64,000 nt of DNA from Rhodopseudomonas palustris (GTDB lineage Bacteria > Pseudomonadota > Alphaproteobacteria > Rhizobiales > Xanthobacteraceae): the NCBI RefSeq assembly GCF_007005445.1, contig NZ_CP041387.1, positions 4,913,501 through 4,977,500 on the forward strand, given 5' to 3'. Every line of letters begins with the position of its first letter. The first letter of the stretch is position 1. Shown piece after piece: positions 1 to 8,763 of the stretch. The notes below the pieces were generated by a model. It was not told the DNA's origin. It did no database searches and saw only the letters and a program-made list of their open reading frames with translations. Position numbers and translations under genes: made by a program.

Positions 1-1263
1 GATAAATACGGCTCCGGCAAGTTCAAGCTCGCGGACGTGATCGCGCCGGCGATCGCGCTGGCACGGGACGGCATCGAGGTTGCCGACGACACCGCCGACA
101 CGCTGCCGGATTGGCACCGCTGGCTGTCGCGCTGGCCCTCGACCCAGAAGGTGTTTGCCCGTCCCGACGGCTCGCCGCTGCAGGCGGGCGACAGGCTGGT
201 GCAGCCCGATCTGGCCGCCACGCTCGAAGCCATCGCCCAGCAGGGGCCGGATGGATTCTATCGCGGGCCGGTCGCCGAGAAGCTGTCGCGCGGCATTCGC
301 GACGCTGGCGGGCTGATCACGCCCGAGGATCTCGCCGGCTATCAGCCGATGCTGCGCACGCCGCTGCGTGGCAGCTATCGCGGCTACGATATCGTGGCGA
401 TGCCGCAGCCGTCGTCCGGCGGCGTGGTGCTGATCGAGAGCCTGAACATCCTCGAAGGCTACGCGATGCGTGATCGCGGGCAGGGCACGGCGCCGTCGCT
501 GCATCTGCTGATCGAGGCGATGAAGCGCGCCTATGCGGATCGCGCCCGCTATCTCGGCGATCCCGCGTTCACCGAGGCGCCGGTCGCAAAGCTGCTGTCG
601 AAGGATTACGCGACGAGCCTGCGGGCCGGGATTGATCCGCAGCGCGCGACGTCGGTGGATCAGCCGCTGCCGCAGCCGCGCGAGGGCGACAATACCACGC
701 ATTTCTCGGTCGCCGATGCCGATGGCAATGCGGTCAGCAACACCTACACGCTGAACTTCTCGTATGGGGTGGGGCTGGTGGCGGATGGCACCGGCGTGCT
801 GCTCAACAACCAACTCGATGATTTCACTGCTGCACCCGGTGCTTCGAACGCCTATGGCCTGGTCGGCTTCGCCGCCAATCTGCCGGCGCCCGGCAAACGG
901 CCTTTGTCATCGATGTCGCCGACGATTCTGCTGAAGGACGGCAAGCCGGTACTGGTGACCGGCTCGCCCGGTGGCAGCCGCATCATCTCGGCAGTGCTGC
1001 AGGTGATCGTCGATGTCATCGATTACCGGATGAATGTCGCCGACGCCGTGGCGGCGCCGCGGCTACATCATCAGTGGCTGCCGGATGAGGTCCGGGTCGA
1101 GCACGGATTTCCGGACGCAACGCTGGAAGTACTCCGCGCCATGGGTCACCGCGTCGTCACGCCGCTCGGCCAGACTTCGGCGAACTCGATTTGGATCGAC
1201 GCCGACGGCTTCCATGGCGCCGCCGATCCAAGAACCCGCGGCGCCACGGCGGCGGGGAATTGA
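1..1263 (+). CDS. ggt: Gamma-glutamyltranspeptidase, C-terminal 420 residues (cut by window edge)
   Basis: The reading frame is open from base 1 to the TGA at 1261, so the true start lies left of the window. Gamma-glutamyltranspeptidases split glutathione and other gamma-glutamyl compounds in the periplasm. They are made as a precursor of about 570-580 residues that cleaves itself in front of a threonine, which becomes the nucleophile. The visible part holds that site: NTTHFSV, with the first Thr at visible residue 232, followed by DGNAVSNTYTLN. The glycine-rich substrate loop SPGGSRI follows. The signal peptide and most of the large subunit's N-terminus are outside the window. A palindromic repeat follows the stop codon. 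Confidence 0.95.
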   Translation, partial: DKYGSGKFKLADVIAPAIALARDGIEVADDTADTLPDWHRWLSRWPSTQKVFARPDGSPLQAGDRLVQPDLAATLEAIAQQGPDGFYRGPVAEKLSRGIRDAGGLITPEDLAGYQPMLRTPLRGSYRGYDIVAMPQPSSGGVVLIESLNILEGYAMRDRGQGTAPSLHLLIEAMKRAYADRARYLGDPAFTEAPVAKLLSKDYATSLRAGIDPQRATSVDQPLPQPREGDNTTHFSVADADGNAVSNTYTLNFSYGVGLVADGTGVLLNNQLDDFTAAPGASNAYGLVGFAANLPAPGKRPLSSMSPTILLKDGKPVLVTGSPGGSRIISAVLQVIVDVIDYRMNVADAVAAPRLHHQWLPDEVRVEHGFPDATLEVLRAMGHRVVTPLGQTSANSIWIDADGFHGAADPRTRGATAAGN

Positions 1264-1310
1264 TCTGGCAACTCATCGACTTTGAAGCATGAGCTTTTCC
1301 GAAGATGATG

Positions 1311-1378
1311 GATGCGCGGGCCTTCGCCGCGCCGAAGGGGCTTCGGCCCCGCAGGCGGGGCAAGCCCGCGCATGACGT
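1311..1378. repeat. Intergenic palindromic element after ggt
   Basis: The outer arms ATGCGCGGGC and GCCCGCGCAT pair, with further GC-rich self-complementary segments inside (for example CGAAGGGGCTTCG). It resembles dispersed extragenic palindromes of Bradyrhizobium-group genomes. It may form a transcript end, but it has no T-tract. Confidence 0.6.
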
Positions 1379-1512
1379 CCAGCAGGCGCAACCTCTGGCC
1401 GCAAGCGGACCCGGCTGGCGCCTGCTAGCCTTCCGGTGACTTCGATTTTCGGAGAACCGGCGCTACTCTCGCGGGAGACCGGTCCGGTTTGCACGAAGGG
1501 GGAGGACGTCAG

Positions 1513-2388
1513 ATGGCATCACTGCAGGGTAAGACGCTGTTCATCACCGGGGCGAGCCGCGGCATCGGGCTCGCCATCGCGCTGCGGGCGGCGCGGGACG
1601 GCGCCAATGTGGCGATCGCCGCCAAGACGACCGAGCCGCATCCGAAGCTGAAGGGCACGATCTACACCGCCGCCGAAGAGATCGTCGCGGCCGGCGGCAA
1701 GGCGCTGCCGCTGGTCTGCGACATCCGCGACGAAACGCAGGTGGTCGACGCGATCGGCAAGACGGTGGCCGAATTCGGCGGTATCGACATCTGCGTCAAC
1801 AACGCCAGCGCGATCAGCCTGACCAACTCGCAGGCCACCGACATGAAGCGCTACGACCTGATGATGGGGATCAACAGCCGCGGTACCTTCATGGTGTCGA
1901 AATATTGCATCCCCCACCTGAAGAAGGCCGCCAATCCGCATATCCTGATGCTGTCGCCGCCGCTCGACATGAAGGCGAAGTGGTTCGCGGCGTCGACCGC
2001 CTACACCATGGCGAAGTTCGGCATGAGCATGGTGGCGCTCGGCCTGTCGGACGAACTGAAGCACGCCGGCGTCGCCGTCAACGCGCTGTGGCCGCGCACC
2101 ACGATCGCGACCGCCGCGGTCGGCAATCTGCTCGGGGGTGACGCGATGATCCGCGCCAGCCGCACGCCGGAGATCATGGGCGACGCCGCCCACGCGATCC
2201 TGACCAAGCCGTCGCGCGAATTCACCGGCCAGTTCTGCATCGACGACAGCGTGCTGTACGAGTCCGGCGTGCGCGACTTCGAGCCGTATCGGGTCGATCC
2301 GAGCGTACCGCTGATGTCGGATTTCTTTGTGCCCGACGACAGCGTCCCGCCGCCCGGCGTCACCGTCACGCCGCTGCCGATGGGGTAG
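1513..2388 (+). CDS. Short-chain dehydrogenase/reductase, HSDL2-like
   Basis: This 291-residue NAD(P)-dependent oxidoreductase has the full classical SDR signature. The nucleotide-binding motif TGASRGIG lies near residue 11, the NNAS motif near residue 97, and the catalytic YTMAK near residue 164. The long insert after the first strand (KTTEPHPKLKGTIYTAAEEI) and the LSPP segment before the active site resemble the HSDL2 (hydroxysteroid dehydrogenase-like 2) subgroup. The start at 1513 was chosen because GGGGGAGG lies just upstream and the protein then begins directly before the Rossmann strand. The substrate is unknown; HSDL2-type proteins are usually linked to lipid or acyl-CoA metabolism. 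Confidence 0.88.
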   Translation: MASLQGKTLFITGASRGIGLAIALRAARDGANVAIAAKTTEPHPKLKGTIYTAAEEIVAAGGKALPLVCDIRDETQVVDAIGKTVAEFGGIDICVNNASAISLTNSQATDMKRYDLMMGINSRGTFMVSKYCIPHLKKAANPHILMLSPPLDMKAKWFAASTAYTMAKFGMSMVALGLSDELKHAGVAVNALWPRTTIATAAVGNLLGGDAMIRASRTPEIMGDAAHAILTKPSREFTGQFCIDDSVLYESGVRDFEPYRVDPSVPLMSDFFVPDDSVPPPGVTVTPLPMG

Positions 2389-2406
2389 GCAGTGAGCGTC
2401 AACGTC

Positions 2407-2491
2407 GTCACTGCGAGGAGGCGAAGCCGACGAAGCTATGCAGGAGCGCCGAGCATAGAGCTGGATTGCGTCGCTTCGCTCGCAATGACGA
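2407..2491. repeat. Dispersed palindromic element (TCATTGCGAGGAG...CGCAATGAC type)
   Basis: It begins GTCACTGCGAGGAGGCGAAG and ends in GGATTGCGTCGCTTCGCTCGCAATGAC, so its ends are inverted copies of each other. Closely related copies lie at 41388-41419 and 43747-43829. It sits between the convergent SDR and GST genes. Confidence 0.75.
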
Positions 2492-2510
2492 GGCCTGACG
2501 GCTCTTGCTA

Positions 2511-3179
2511 CTACGCTTTCCCGATCTCGTAAGGCCCGCCTTTTTCCAGCGCGCGATTGTAGGCGGGGCGGGCGTGGATGCGCTCCAGCCAGGCCAGCGC
2601 CTTCGGGTAGCGCTGGTCGAGACCGCCGCGCGAAGCGGCGGCTTCCAGCGGAAAGCTCATCTGGATGTCGGCGGCGGTGAACTCGTCGCCGGCGAAATAG
2701 GCAGCCTTGCCGAGTTCGCTCTCCCAATAGTCCATGTGCAGCTTGAGCTGCGGATCGACGAAACCTGCCAGCGCGCCGGACGCCACCATCTTCACCAATG
2801 GGCGTACCAGCGCCGGGGCACGCTTGGGCATCATCGAGAACAGCAGCTTCAGCAGTAGCGGCGGCATCGCCGAGCCCTCGGCGTAATGCAGCCAATAGGT
2901 GTAGCGCAGCCGCTCCGGGGTGTTCGGCGGCGGGATCAGCCGGCCGTCCCCGTGGGTGCCCACGATGTATTCGATGATGGCGCCGGACTCGGCGATTGTG
3001 TTGCCGTTGTCGGTGATCACCGGCGACTTGCCGAGCGGATGGACGGTGCGCAGCTCCTTGGGCGCCATCATGTCCGGCTGCCGTTGATAGCGCTTGATCT
3101 CGTAAGGGGTGCCGAGCTCCTCCAGGAGCCACAGCACACGTTGCGAGCGAGAATTGTTGAGATGATGGACGGTCAGCAT
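2511..3179 (-). CDS. Glutathione S-transferase family protein
   Basis: This 222-residue cytosolic protein has the usual GST length. The N-terminal thioredoxin-like domain starts MLTVHHLNNSRSQRVLW, and its Ser/Arg-rich turn is where the catalytic residue of Ser/Tyr-type GSTs sits. The glutathione-binding signature follows: GKSPVI with the cis-proline, then ESGAIIEYI. The C-terminal helical domain contains the FAGDEFTAADIQMSFPLE capping-box region. The frame can be extended upstream to 3275, but that part has no family similarity, so the ATG at 3179 was chosen. The gene is divergent from the HCCA isomerase-like gene. The exact substrate is unknown. Confidence 0.9.
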   Translation of the reverse strand: MLTVHHLNNSRSQRVLWLLEELGTPYEIKRYQRQPDMMAPKELRTVHPLGKSPVITDNGNTIAESGAIIEYIVGTHGDGRLIPPPNTPERLRYTYWLHYAEGSAMPPLLLKLLFSMMPKRAPALVRPLVKMVASGALAGFVDPQLKLHMDYWESELGKAAYFAGDEFTAADIQMSFPLEAAASRGGLDQRYPKALAWLERIHARPAYNRALEKGGPYEIGKA

Positions 3180-3394
3180 GTCGCGAAGATCCCGGGTGTC
3201 TGTCAGTGATTGAAGCGGCACCAGCCGTGAGAACGCGCCCCGCCTTAGCAGAGTTTCCGCGGCGCGGGACATCACAGTTCCGAAGGTCGCGAGCCTCGCC
3301 TGCGACCCGGTTGATCGGCCGCGGCTGACGCGCTACGGTCGATATGGAATGACGATAATCATATAACGCGACCCCGTCGCTGCCGGAGGAGACC

Positions 3395-3997
3395 ATGACC
3401 CAGCCCGCCCCGCAATTCCTGTTCGATGTCGGCAGTCCCAACGCCTTCCTGGCCCACCAGGCGATCCCGGCGATCGAGCGGCGGATCGGCGTCAAATTCG
3501 ACTACGTGCCGGTGCTGCTCGGCGGCATCTTCAAGGCCACCAACAACAAATCTCCGGCCGAGACGCTGGCCGGGGTCAAGAACAAGCGCGAATTCCTTGT
3601 GGTGGAAACCGAACGCTTCCTGAAGCGCTATGCGGTCAAGCCGTATGTCTGGAATCCGCATTTCCCGGTCAACACGCTCAACCTGATGCGCGCCGCGGTC
3701 GCGGCGCAGCTCGAAGGCGTGTTCGACAAATATGTCGAGGCCGCGTTTCACCATATGTGGGCGGAGCCGAAGAAGATGGACGATCTCGAAGTCGCCGCGG
3801 CGGCGCTGTCGTCGTCCGGGCTGGACGGCAAGGCTCTGCTGACCCGCGCGCAGGAGCCGGATGTGAAAGCGAAGCTGATCGCCAGCACCGAAGACGCCGT
3901 GCAGCGCGGCGCGTTCGGCTCGCCGACCTTCTTCGTCGGCACTGAGATGTTCTTCGGCAAGGAACAGCTCCGCGACGTCGAAGAGATTTACGGCTGA
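3395..3997 (+). CDS. 2-hydroxychromene-2-carboxylate isomerase family (DsbA-fold) protein
   Basis: This 200-residue protein belongs to the DsbA-like thioredoxin-fold family that includes the NahD isomerase and kappa-class GSTs. The start FLFDVGSPNAFLAH matches the family's FDxxSPxxxLA segment; its Ser replaces the redox cysteine pair and contacts glutathione. Near the C-terminus, GAFGSPTFFVGTEMFFG is the cis-Pro region and DNA-G-like loop of the family. A GGAGGAG ribosome binding site precedes the ATG. NahD acts in naphthalene degradation, but no other naphthalene genes are nearby, so a general glutathione-dependent isomerase role is safer. Confidence 0.88.
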   Translation: MTQPAPQFLFDVGSPNAFLAHQAIPAIERRIGVKFDYVPVLLGGIFKATNNKSPAETLAGVKNKREFLVVETERFLKRYAVKPYVWNPHFPVNTLNLMRAAVAAQLEGVFDKYVEAAFHHMWAEPKKMDDLEVAAAALSSSGLDGKALLTRAQEPDVKAKLIASTEDAVQRGAFGSPTFFVGTEMFFGKEQLRDVEEIYG

Positions 3998-4003
3998 GCG
4001 TCC

Positions 4004-4108
4004 GTCCTCATGGTGAGGAGGCGCGCAGCGCCGTCTCGAACCATGAGGACGAGACCTTGCCACTCATTCTTCGAGACGCGCGCAAAGCGCGCTCTTCAGG
4101 ATGAGGAC
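4004..4108. repeat. Intergenic palindromic element (TCCTCATGGTGAGGAGGC type)
   Basis: It contains GTCCTCATGGTGAGGAGGCGCGCAGCGCC and, inverted, CTCGAACCATGAGGAC. A second part, TTCGAGACGCGCGCAAAGCGCGCTCTTCAGGATGAGGA, follows. This is the common rhizobial 'CCTCATGGTGAGGAG' palindrome and lies between two same-strand genes. Confidence 0.7.
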
Positions 4109-4158
4109 CGATCGCATTGATCATGTCACCCCCAACTCAACCATCCGGAGACGCCAGC

Positions 4159-4896
4159 ATGACGCCACGCAACGCAACCGTCGCGGTGATCGGAGCCGGC
4201 GATTACATCGGCGCGGAGATCGCCAAGAAGTTTGCCGCCGAGGGCTTCACCGTCTTCGCCGGCCGTCGCAACGGCGACAAGCTGGCGCCGCAGGTGGCGG
4301 AGATCGAGGCCGCAGGCGGCCAGATCGTCGCGCGGTCGCTGGATGCCCGCAAAGAGGACGAGGTGACGGCGTTCCTGAACGACGCCGACGCCCACGCGCC
4401 GCTCGAAGTGACGATCTTCAACGTCGGCGCCAACGTCAATTTCCCGATCCTGGACACCACCGACCGTGTGTTCCGCAAGGTCTGGGAGATGGCGTGCTGG
4501 GCCGGCTTCGTGTCGGGACGGGAGTCGGCGCGGCTGATGCTGGCGCGGGGCCAGGGCAAGATCTTCTTCACCGGCGCGACCGCGTCCTTCCGCGGCGGCT
4601 CGGGCTTTGCGGCGTTCGCCTCCGCCAAATTCGGGCTGCGTGCAGTGGCGCAGTCGATGGCGCGCGAACTGATGCCGAAGAACATCCACGTTGCGCATCT
4701 GATCATCGACTCTGGCGTCGACACCGCCTGGGTGCGCGAGCGCCGCGAGCAGGTGTTCGGCGCGGATGCGCTCGCCAATCCCGATCTGCTGATGCCGCCC
4801 GCAGCCGTGGCCGGGGCCTACTGGCAGCTCTACCAGCAGCCCAAGAGCGCCTGGACCTTCGAGATGGAGATCCGCCCCTATGGCGAAAAGTGGTGA
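4159..4896 (+). CDS. SDR-fold protein with the catalytic Tyr replaced by Phe
   Basis: This 245-residue protein has an SDR Rossmann fold. It starts with a glycine-rich loop (GAGDYIGAEI, residue 11 onward), and FNVGANVNFPI stands in the NNAG region. The active-site position reads FASAK: Phe153 replaces the proton-donating Tyr, while Lys157 is kept. The preceding strand FTGATASFRGG is normal, so this is a substitution in a well-formed gene and not a frameshift. A classical dehydrogenase activity is therefore doubtful; a binding role or altered chemistry is possible. The ATG at 4159 follows GGAG at 4145-4148 and starts just before the fold. Upstream in-frame starts at 4117 lack support. Confidence 0.8.
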   Translation: MTPRNATVAVIGAGDYIGAEIAKKFAAEGFTVFAGRRNGDKLAPQVAEIEAAGGQIVARSLDARKEDEVTAFLNDADAHAPLEVTIFNVGANVNFPILDTTDRVFRKVWEMACWAGFVSGRESARLMLARGQGKIFFTGATASFRGGSGFAAFASAKFGLRAVAQSMARELMPKNIHVAHLIIDSGVDTAWVRERREQVFGADALANPDLLMPPAAVAGAYWQLYQQPKSAWTFEMEIRPYGEKW

Positions 4897-5118
4897 TGCC
4901 GGACGTCCGACCAAGCGAATGAAAGTCATTCGCTGAGCCGTGCCTCATTCTTTCGTCTAGCGACAGGCGAGCGGCGATCCGCCGAGCCTCGTGTGCCGCC
5001 GAGGGGGTGCGCCGCAAGCCACGATGGTTCTTGCAATTTCGAGGCATTTCATCGAAAAGCACGAGGTGTCGATCGCACCGCACAAAATGCCCATTGCAGT
5101 GGCGCGAATTTGGGCATT

Positions 5119-5132
5119 TTGATCTCGATCAA
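5119..5132. promoter_or_regulatory. FNR/FixK operator upstream of ccoN
   Basis: TTGATCTCGATCAA is an exact match to the FNR/FixK consensus TTGAT-N4-ATCAA and fully palindromic. It is centred about 69 bases before the ccoN ATG. If it acts as a class II activator site (centre near -41.5), transcription would start near 5167, leaving a leader of about 28 bases. In relatives FixK2 or FnrL turns on fixNOQP at low oxygen through such a site. No second perfect box was seen before ccoG. Confidence 0.9.
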
Positions 5133-5194
5133 ACGTGCGGTCCCGAAACCGGGGATGGTGCCGTCACCTGCCCGCCGAAGAAAAGATTGATCAG

Positions 5195-6841
5195 ATGAAT
5201 CAAGCCCTGAATTCGAAGAGGATCACCCTGGGCGAGGGTGGTCTTACGGTCGTGTTCGCACTGACCACGATCCTGTCCATCTATGCGGCGATGTTCGCCA
5301 AGGATGCTCCCTTCGCATTTCACGCCTCGCTCGCGGCCGCGTGCAGCGCCTGGGCGGTGTTCGCGATCATCGTTCGGTACCGGAGCCGTTCCGGACTGCC
5401 GCCGCAGGAGATCAACGGCGTTCCGAATTACAATTTCGGGCCGATCAAGTTCATGGCCTTCATGGCGATGTTCTGGGGCATCGCCGGCTTCACCGCCGGG
5501 CTCTACATCGCGCTGGAGCTGGCCTATCCCGGCCTCAACGTCGCCCAGTGGGTGAATTTCGGCCGGCTGCGACCGCTGCACACCTCTGCGGTGATCTTCG
5601 CTTTCGGCGGCAACGTGCTGCTGGCGACCTCGTTCTACGTCGTGCAGAAGACCACGCGGGCGCGCCTCGCCGGCGACCTCGCGCCGTGGTTCGTGGCGCT
5701 CGGCTACAACTTCTTCATCGTGATCGCCGGAACCGGCTATCTGCTCGGCGTCACCCAGTCGAAGGAATACGCCGAGCCGGAATGGTACGCCGATCTGTGG
5801 CTGACCATCGTCTGGGTCACCTACCTGCTGGTGTTCCTGGCGACGCTGATGAAGCGCAAAGAGCCGCACATCTACGTGGCCAACTGGTTCTATCTGGCCT
5901 TCATCATCACCATCGCGGTGCTGCATCTCGGCAACAATCCGACGCTGCCGGTCAGCTTCCTCGGCTCGAAGTCCTACATCGCCTGGTCGGGCGTGCAGGA
6001 CGCGATGTTCCAGTGGTGGTACGGCCACAACGCGGTCGGCTTCTTCCTGACCGCCGGCTTCCTCGGCATCATGTACTACTTCATCCCGAAACGGGCGGAG
6101 CGGCCGGTCTATTCCTATCGGTTGTCGATCATCCACTTCTGGGCGCTGATCTTCCTGTACATCTGGGCCGGTCCGCACCACCTGCACTACACCGCGCTTC
6201 CGGACTGGACGCAGACCCTCGGCATGACGTTTTCGATCATGCTGTGGATGCCGTCCTGGGGCGGCATGATCAACGGCCTGATGACGCTGTCGGGCGCGTG
6301 GGACAAGCTCCGCACCGATCCGGTGCTGCGCATGATGGTGGTGTCGGTCGCGTTCTACGGCATGTCGACCTTCGAAGGGCCGATGATGGCCATCAAGGCG
6401 GTCAACTCGCTCAGCCACTACACCGACTGGACCATCGGCCACGTCCACTCCGGCGCGCTCGGCTGGGTCGGTTTCGTGTCGTTCGGCGCGCTGTACTGCC
6501 TGGTGCCGTGGGTCTGGGGCCGCAAGCAGCTCTACAGCATCCGCCTGGTGAACTGGCACTTCTGGATCGCCACCCTCGGCATCGTGCTCTACATCTCGGC
6601 GATGTGGGTGTCCGGCATCCTGCAGGGCCTGATGTGGCGTGCCTACACCTCGCTCGGCTTCCTTGAATACTCGTTCATCGAGTCGGTCGAAGCGATGCAC
6701 CCCTTCTACGCCATCCGCGCCGCCGGCGGCGGCCTGTTCCTGATCGGCGCGCTGATCATGGCCTACAATCTCTGGATGACGGTTCGCGTCGGCGAACGGT
6801 CCGAGGCTCAGCCTCGCGTCGCCCTGCAGCCTGCCGAGTAA
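5195..6841 (+). CDS. ccoN: Cytochrome cbb3 oxidase subunit I
   Basis: This is the catalytic subunit (548 residues) of the high-affinity proton-pumping cbb3 oxidase in the inner membrane. It binds haem b and the haem b3-CuB oxygen-reducing centre. The metal-ligand histidines lie in the expected segments: [30 protein letters not shown] and [11 protein letters not shown]. About twelve membrane helices can be traced. The ATG at 5195 gives the usual CcoN length; extension to 5135 would run across the promoter region. It is the first gene of ccoNOQP (fixNOQP), with ccoO starting 12 bases downstream. The perfect FNR/FixK box upstream points to expression under low oxygen. Confidence 0.97.
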   Translation: MNQALNSKRITLGEGGLTVVFALTTILSIYAAMFAKDAPFAFHASLAAACSAWAVFAIIVRYRSRSGLPPQEINGVPNYNFGPIKFMAFMAMFWGIAGFTAGLYIALELAYPGLNVAQWVNFGRLRPLHTSAVIFAFGGNVLLATSFYVVQKTTRARLAGDLAPWFVALGYNFFIVIAGTGYLLGVTQSKEYAEPEWYADLWLTIVWVTYLLVFLATLMKRKEPHIYVANWFYLAFIITIAVLHLGNNPTLPVSFLGSKSYIAWSGVQDAMFQWWYGHNAVGFFLTAGFLGIMYYFIPKRAERPVYSYRLSIIHFWALIFLYIWAGPHHLHYTALPDWTQTLGMTFSIMLWMPSWGGMINGLMTLSGAWDKLRTDPVLRMMVVSVAFYGMSTFEGPMMAIKAVNSLSHYTDWTIGHVHSGALGWVGFVSFGALYCLVPWVWGRKQLYSIRLVNWHFWIATLGIVLYISAMWVSGILQGLMWRAYTSLGFLEYSFIESVEAMHPFYAIRAAGGGLFLIGALIMAYNLWMTVRVGERSEAQPRVALQPAE

Positions 6842-6853
6842 GGAGAGCAAGCA

Positions 6854-7588
6854 ATGTCTATCTGGGCTCGGCACAAAATCTTCGAGACCAACTCGGTCGT
6901 CCTGATCGTCGGCATCCTGATCGTCGTGGCGATCGGCGGCCTGGTCGAGATCACGCCGCTGTTCTACCTGAAGAGCACCATCGAAAAGGTCGACGGGGTC
7001 CGCCCCTACACCCCGCTCGAGCTCGCTGGGCGCAACGTCTACATCCGCGAGGGTTGCTATCTGTGCCACTCGCAGATGATCCGTCCGCTGCGCGACGAAA
7101 TCGAACGCTACGGACACTACTCGCTGGCGGCGGAATCGATGTACGACCATCCGTTCCAGTGGGGTTCCAAGCGGACCGGCCCGGATCTCGCCCGGGTCGG
7201 CGGCAAGTACTCCGACGACTGGCACGTGGCGCATCTGAAGAATCCGCGTTCGATCGTGCCGCAGTCGGTGATGCCGGCCTACGCGTTCCTCGGACAGAAC
7301 AAGGTCGATCTCGCCAGCCTGTCGGATCATCTCAAGACCAACCGGACCCTCGGCGTTCCTTATAGTGACGAGGACATCGCCAAGGCGGCGTCCGACGCCA
7401 AGGCGCAGGTCGATCCGGACGGCGCCGAAGCGGCAGACTTGGTCAAGCGCTATCCCAAGGCGGTGGTCCGCAATTTCGACGGCCAGACCGGTGATCCGAC
7501 CGAGCTCGACGCGCTCGTCGCCTACCTGCAGATGCTCGGCACGCTAGTCGACTTCAAACTGTACGACGGCAAAGCCAATCTTCGCTGA
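6854..7588 (+). CDS. ccoO: Cytochrome cbb3 oxidase subunit II (mono-haem c)
   Basis: This 244-residue membrane-anchored cytochrome c passes electrons from CcoP to CcoN. One N-terminal membrane helix (about residues 14-36, [19 protein letters not shown]) is followed by a periplasmic domain. The single haem c site is CYLCH near residue 72, with the family's [16 protein letters not shown] context. A Met ligand lies in the SVMPAY segment. AAGGAGAGC gives a strong ribosome binding site. The gene is tightly spaced between ccoN and ccoQ. Confidence 0.97.
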   Translation: MSIWARHKIFETNSVVLIVGILIVVAIGGLVEITPLFYLKSTIEKVDGVRPYTPLELAGRNVYIREGCYLCHSQMIRPLRDEIERYGHYSLAAESMYDHPFQWGSKRTGPDLARVGGKYSDDWHVAHLKNPRSIVPQSVMPAYAFLGQNKVDLASLSDHLKTNRTLGVPYSDEDIAKAASDAKAQVDPDGAEAADLVKRYPKAVVRNFDGQTGDPTELDALVAYLQMLGTLVDFKLYDGKANLR

Positions 7589-7597
7589 GGCGGCGAC

Positions 7598-7762
7598 ATG
7601 AAAGCGATCATCTACTTCGACAACATCGCGTCCAGTTTGGTCACCACCTGGTGGACGCCGCTGTTCGTGGCCATTTTCGTCGCCATCGTGGCGTATGCGC
7701 TCTGGCCGAAAAACAAAAAGGCGTTCGACGAGGCAGCCCAGATGCCGCTGCGAGAGGACTGA
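7598..7762 (+). CDS. ccoQ: Cytochrome cbb3 oxidase subunit CcoQ
   Basis: This 54-residue protein has one membrane helix (about residues 20-36, TPLFVAIFVAIVAYALW) followed by PKNKKAFDEAAQMPL. That tail is the standard CcoQ pattern (WP-x-NK-x-FDEAA-x-PL). CcoQ helps stabilise the oxidase, especially the link to CcoP. It lies 9 bases after ccoO and 7 bases before ccoP. Confidence 0.93.
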   Translation: MKAIIYFDNIASSLVTTWWTPLFVAIFVAIVAYALWPKNKKAFDEAAQMPLRED

Positions 7763-7769
7763 GACGATC

Positions 7770-8651
7770 ATGGCTGACCACTCACATCACGTCGAAATCG
7801 ACAAGGTTACAGGCACCGCCACCACCGGCCACGAATGGGACGGCATCAAGGAACTCAACACGCCGCTGCCGCGGTGGTGGATCTGGACCTTCTACGCCAC
7901 CATCATCTGGTCGATCGGCTACTTCATCGTCTATCCGGCGTGGCCGATGGTGAACGGTTACACGCGTGGTCTGTTCGGCTACTCGTCGCGTGCGGAACTC
8001 GACGTCGATCTCGCCAAGCTCGACCAGGTCCGCGGCGAGAAGATGCAAGCGCTGGCGACTGCCTCGCTGGAAGAGATCGAGAAGAATCCGGCGCTGCTGG
8101 CGCTGGCTCGGGCCAAGGGCAAGGTGGTGTTCGGTGACAATTGCGCGCCGTGCCACGGCTCCGGCGCCGCCGGCGGCAAGGGCTACCCGAACTTGAACGA
8201 CGACGACTGGCTGTGGGGCGGCACGCTCGAACAGATCGAAAAGACCATCAAATTCGGCGCGCGTTCCGGCCACGACGACGGTCACATGGGCAACATGCTG
8301 GCGTTCGGCAAGGACGGGGTGCTGACCAAGGAGCAGATCGTCGAGGTCGCCAACTACGTCCGTTCGCTGTCCGGCCTGTCGACCCGGCCGGGAGTCGATC
8401 TGGCCGCGGGCAAGCAGGTGTTCGCCGACAATTGCGTCGCCTGCCACGGCGACGACGCCAAGGGCAACCAGGAGCTCGGCGCGCCGAATCTGACCGATCG
8501 GATTTGGCTGTACGGTAGCGACGAGGCGACGATCATCGACACCGTCACCAACGGCCGTGCTGGCGTGATGCCGGCCTGGATCGGGCGTCTCGATCCGACC
8601 ACGATCAAGGCGATGGCGGTGTACGTCCACTCGCTCGGCGGCGGCAAATAG
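7770..8651 (+). CDS. ccoP: Cytochrome cbb3 oxidase subunit III (di-haem c)
   Basis: This 293-residue di-haem cytochrome c receives electrons from soluble cytochromes. The N-terminal part carries the family signature HEWDGIKELNTPLPRWW, then a membrane segment (WTFYATIIWSIGYFIVYPAW). Two haem c sites follow: CAPCH at residue 125 and CVACH at residue 222, in tandem cytochrome c domains. The ATG at 7770 follows GAGACG and gives the family's usual N-terminus. It is the last structural gene of ccoNOQP. Confidence 0.97.
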   Translation: MADHSHHVEIDKVTGTATTGHEWDGIKELNTPLPRWWIWTFYATIIWSIGYFIVYPAWPMVNGYTRGLFGYSSRAELDVDLAKLDQVRGEKMQALATASLEEIEKNPALLALARAKGKVVFGDNCAPCHGSGAAGGKGYPNLNDDDWLWGGTLEQIEKTIKFGARSGHDDGHMGNMLAFGKDGVLTKEQIVEVANYVRSLSGLSTRPGVDLAAGKQVFADNCVACHGDDAKGNQELGAPNLTDRIWLYGSDEATIIDTVTNGRAGVMPAWIGRLDPTTIKAMAVYVHSLGGGK

Positions 8652-8666
8652 CCGCCGCTTCGGCGG
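8652..8666 (+). terminator. Short hairpin just after ccoP
   Basis: CCGCCG-CTT-CGGCGG is a perfect 6-bp stem directly after the ccoP stop codon. There is no T-tract, so it may protect the 3' end of the ccoNOQP message rather than end transcription completely. The ccoG gene begins 98 bases further on. Confidence 0.4.
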
Positions 8667-8763
8667 GCGCGCGGAACCGGCGTGTCGGGGGCACGCGAGG
8701 TTGTGATCCGCGCGCTCTGAATTGAGCTTGCGCTCGACGCTGGAAGGGAAAAGAACCCTCGCT

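Noticed and set aside
1519-3495. A 658-residue open frame on the minus strand across the SDR and GST genes
   Set aside because: It is a shadow frame of high-GC coding DNA; its translation is Arg/His/Asp-rich with no domain, and well-recognised genes cover the region.
5184-5203. A second FNR-like site at the ccoN start (TTGATCAGATGAATCAA)
   Set aside because: The half-sites are seven bases apart, not four, and the site spans the start codon.
5129-7330. A 733-residue minus-strand frame opposite ccoN and ccoO
   Set aside because: It lies antisense to clearly recognised oxidase subunits and has the biased Arg/His/Asp composition of a shadow frame.
8700-8763. A FixK box before ccoG
   Set aside because: No sequence close to TTGAT-N4-ATCAA was found in this space.
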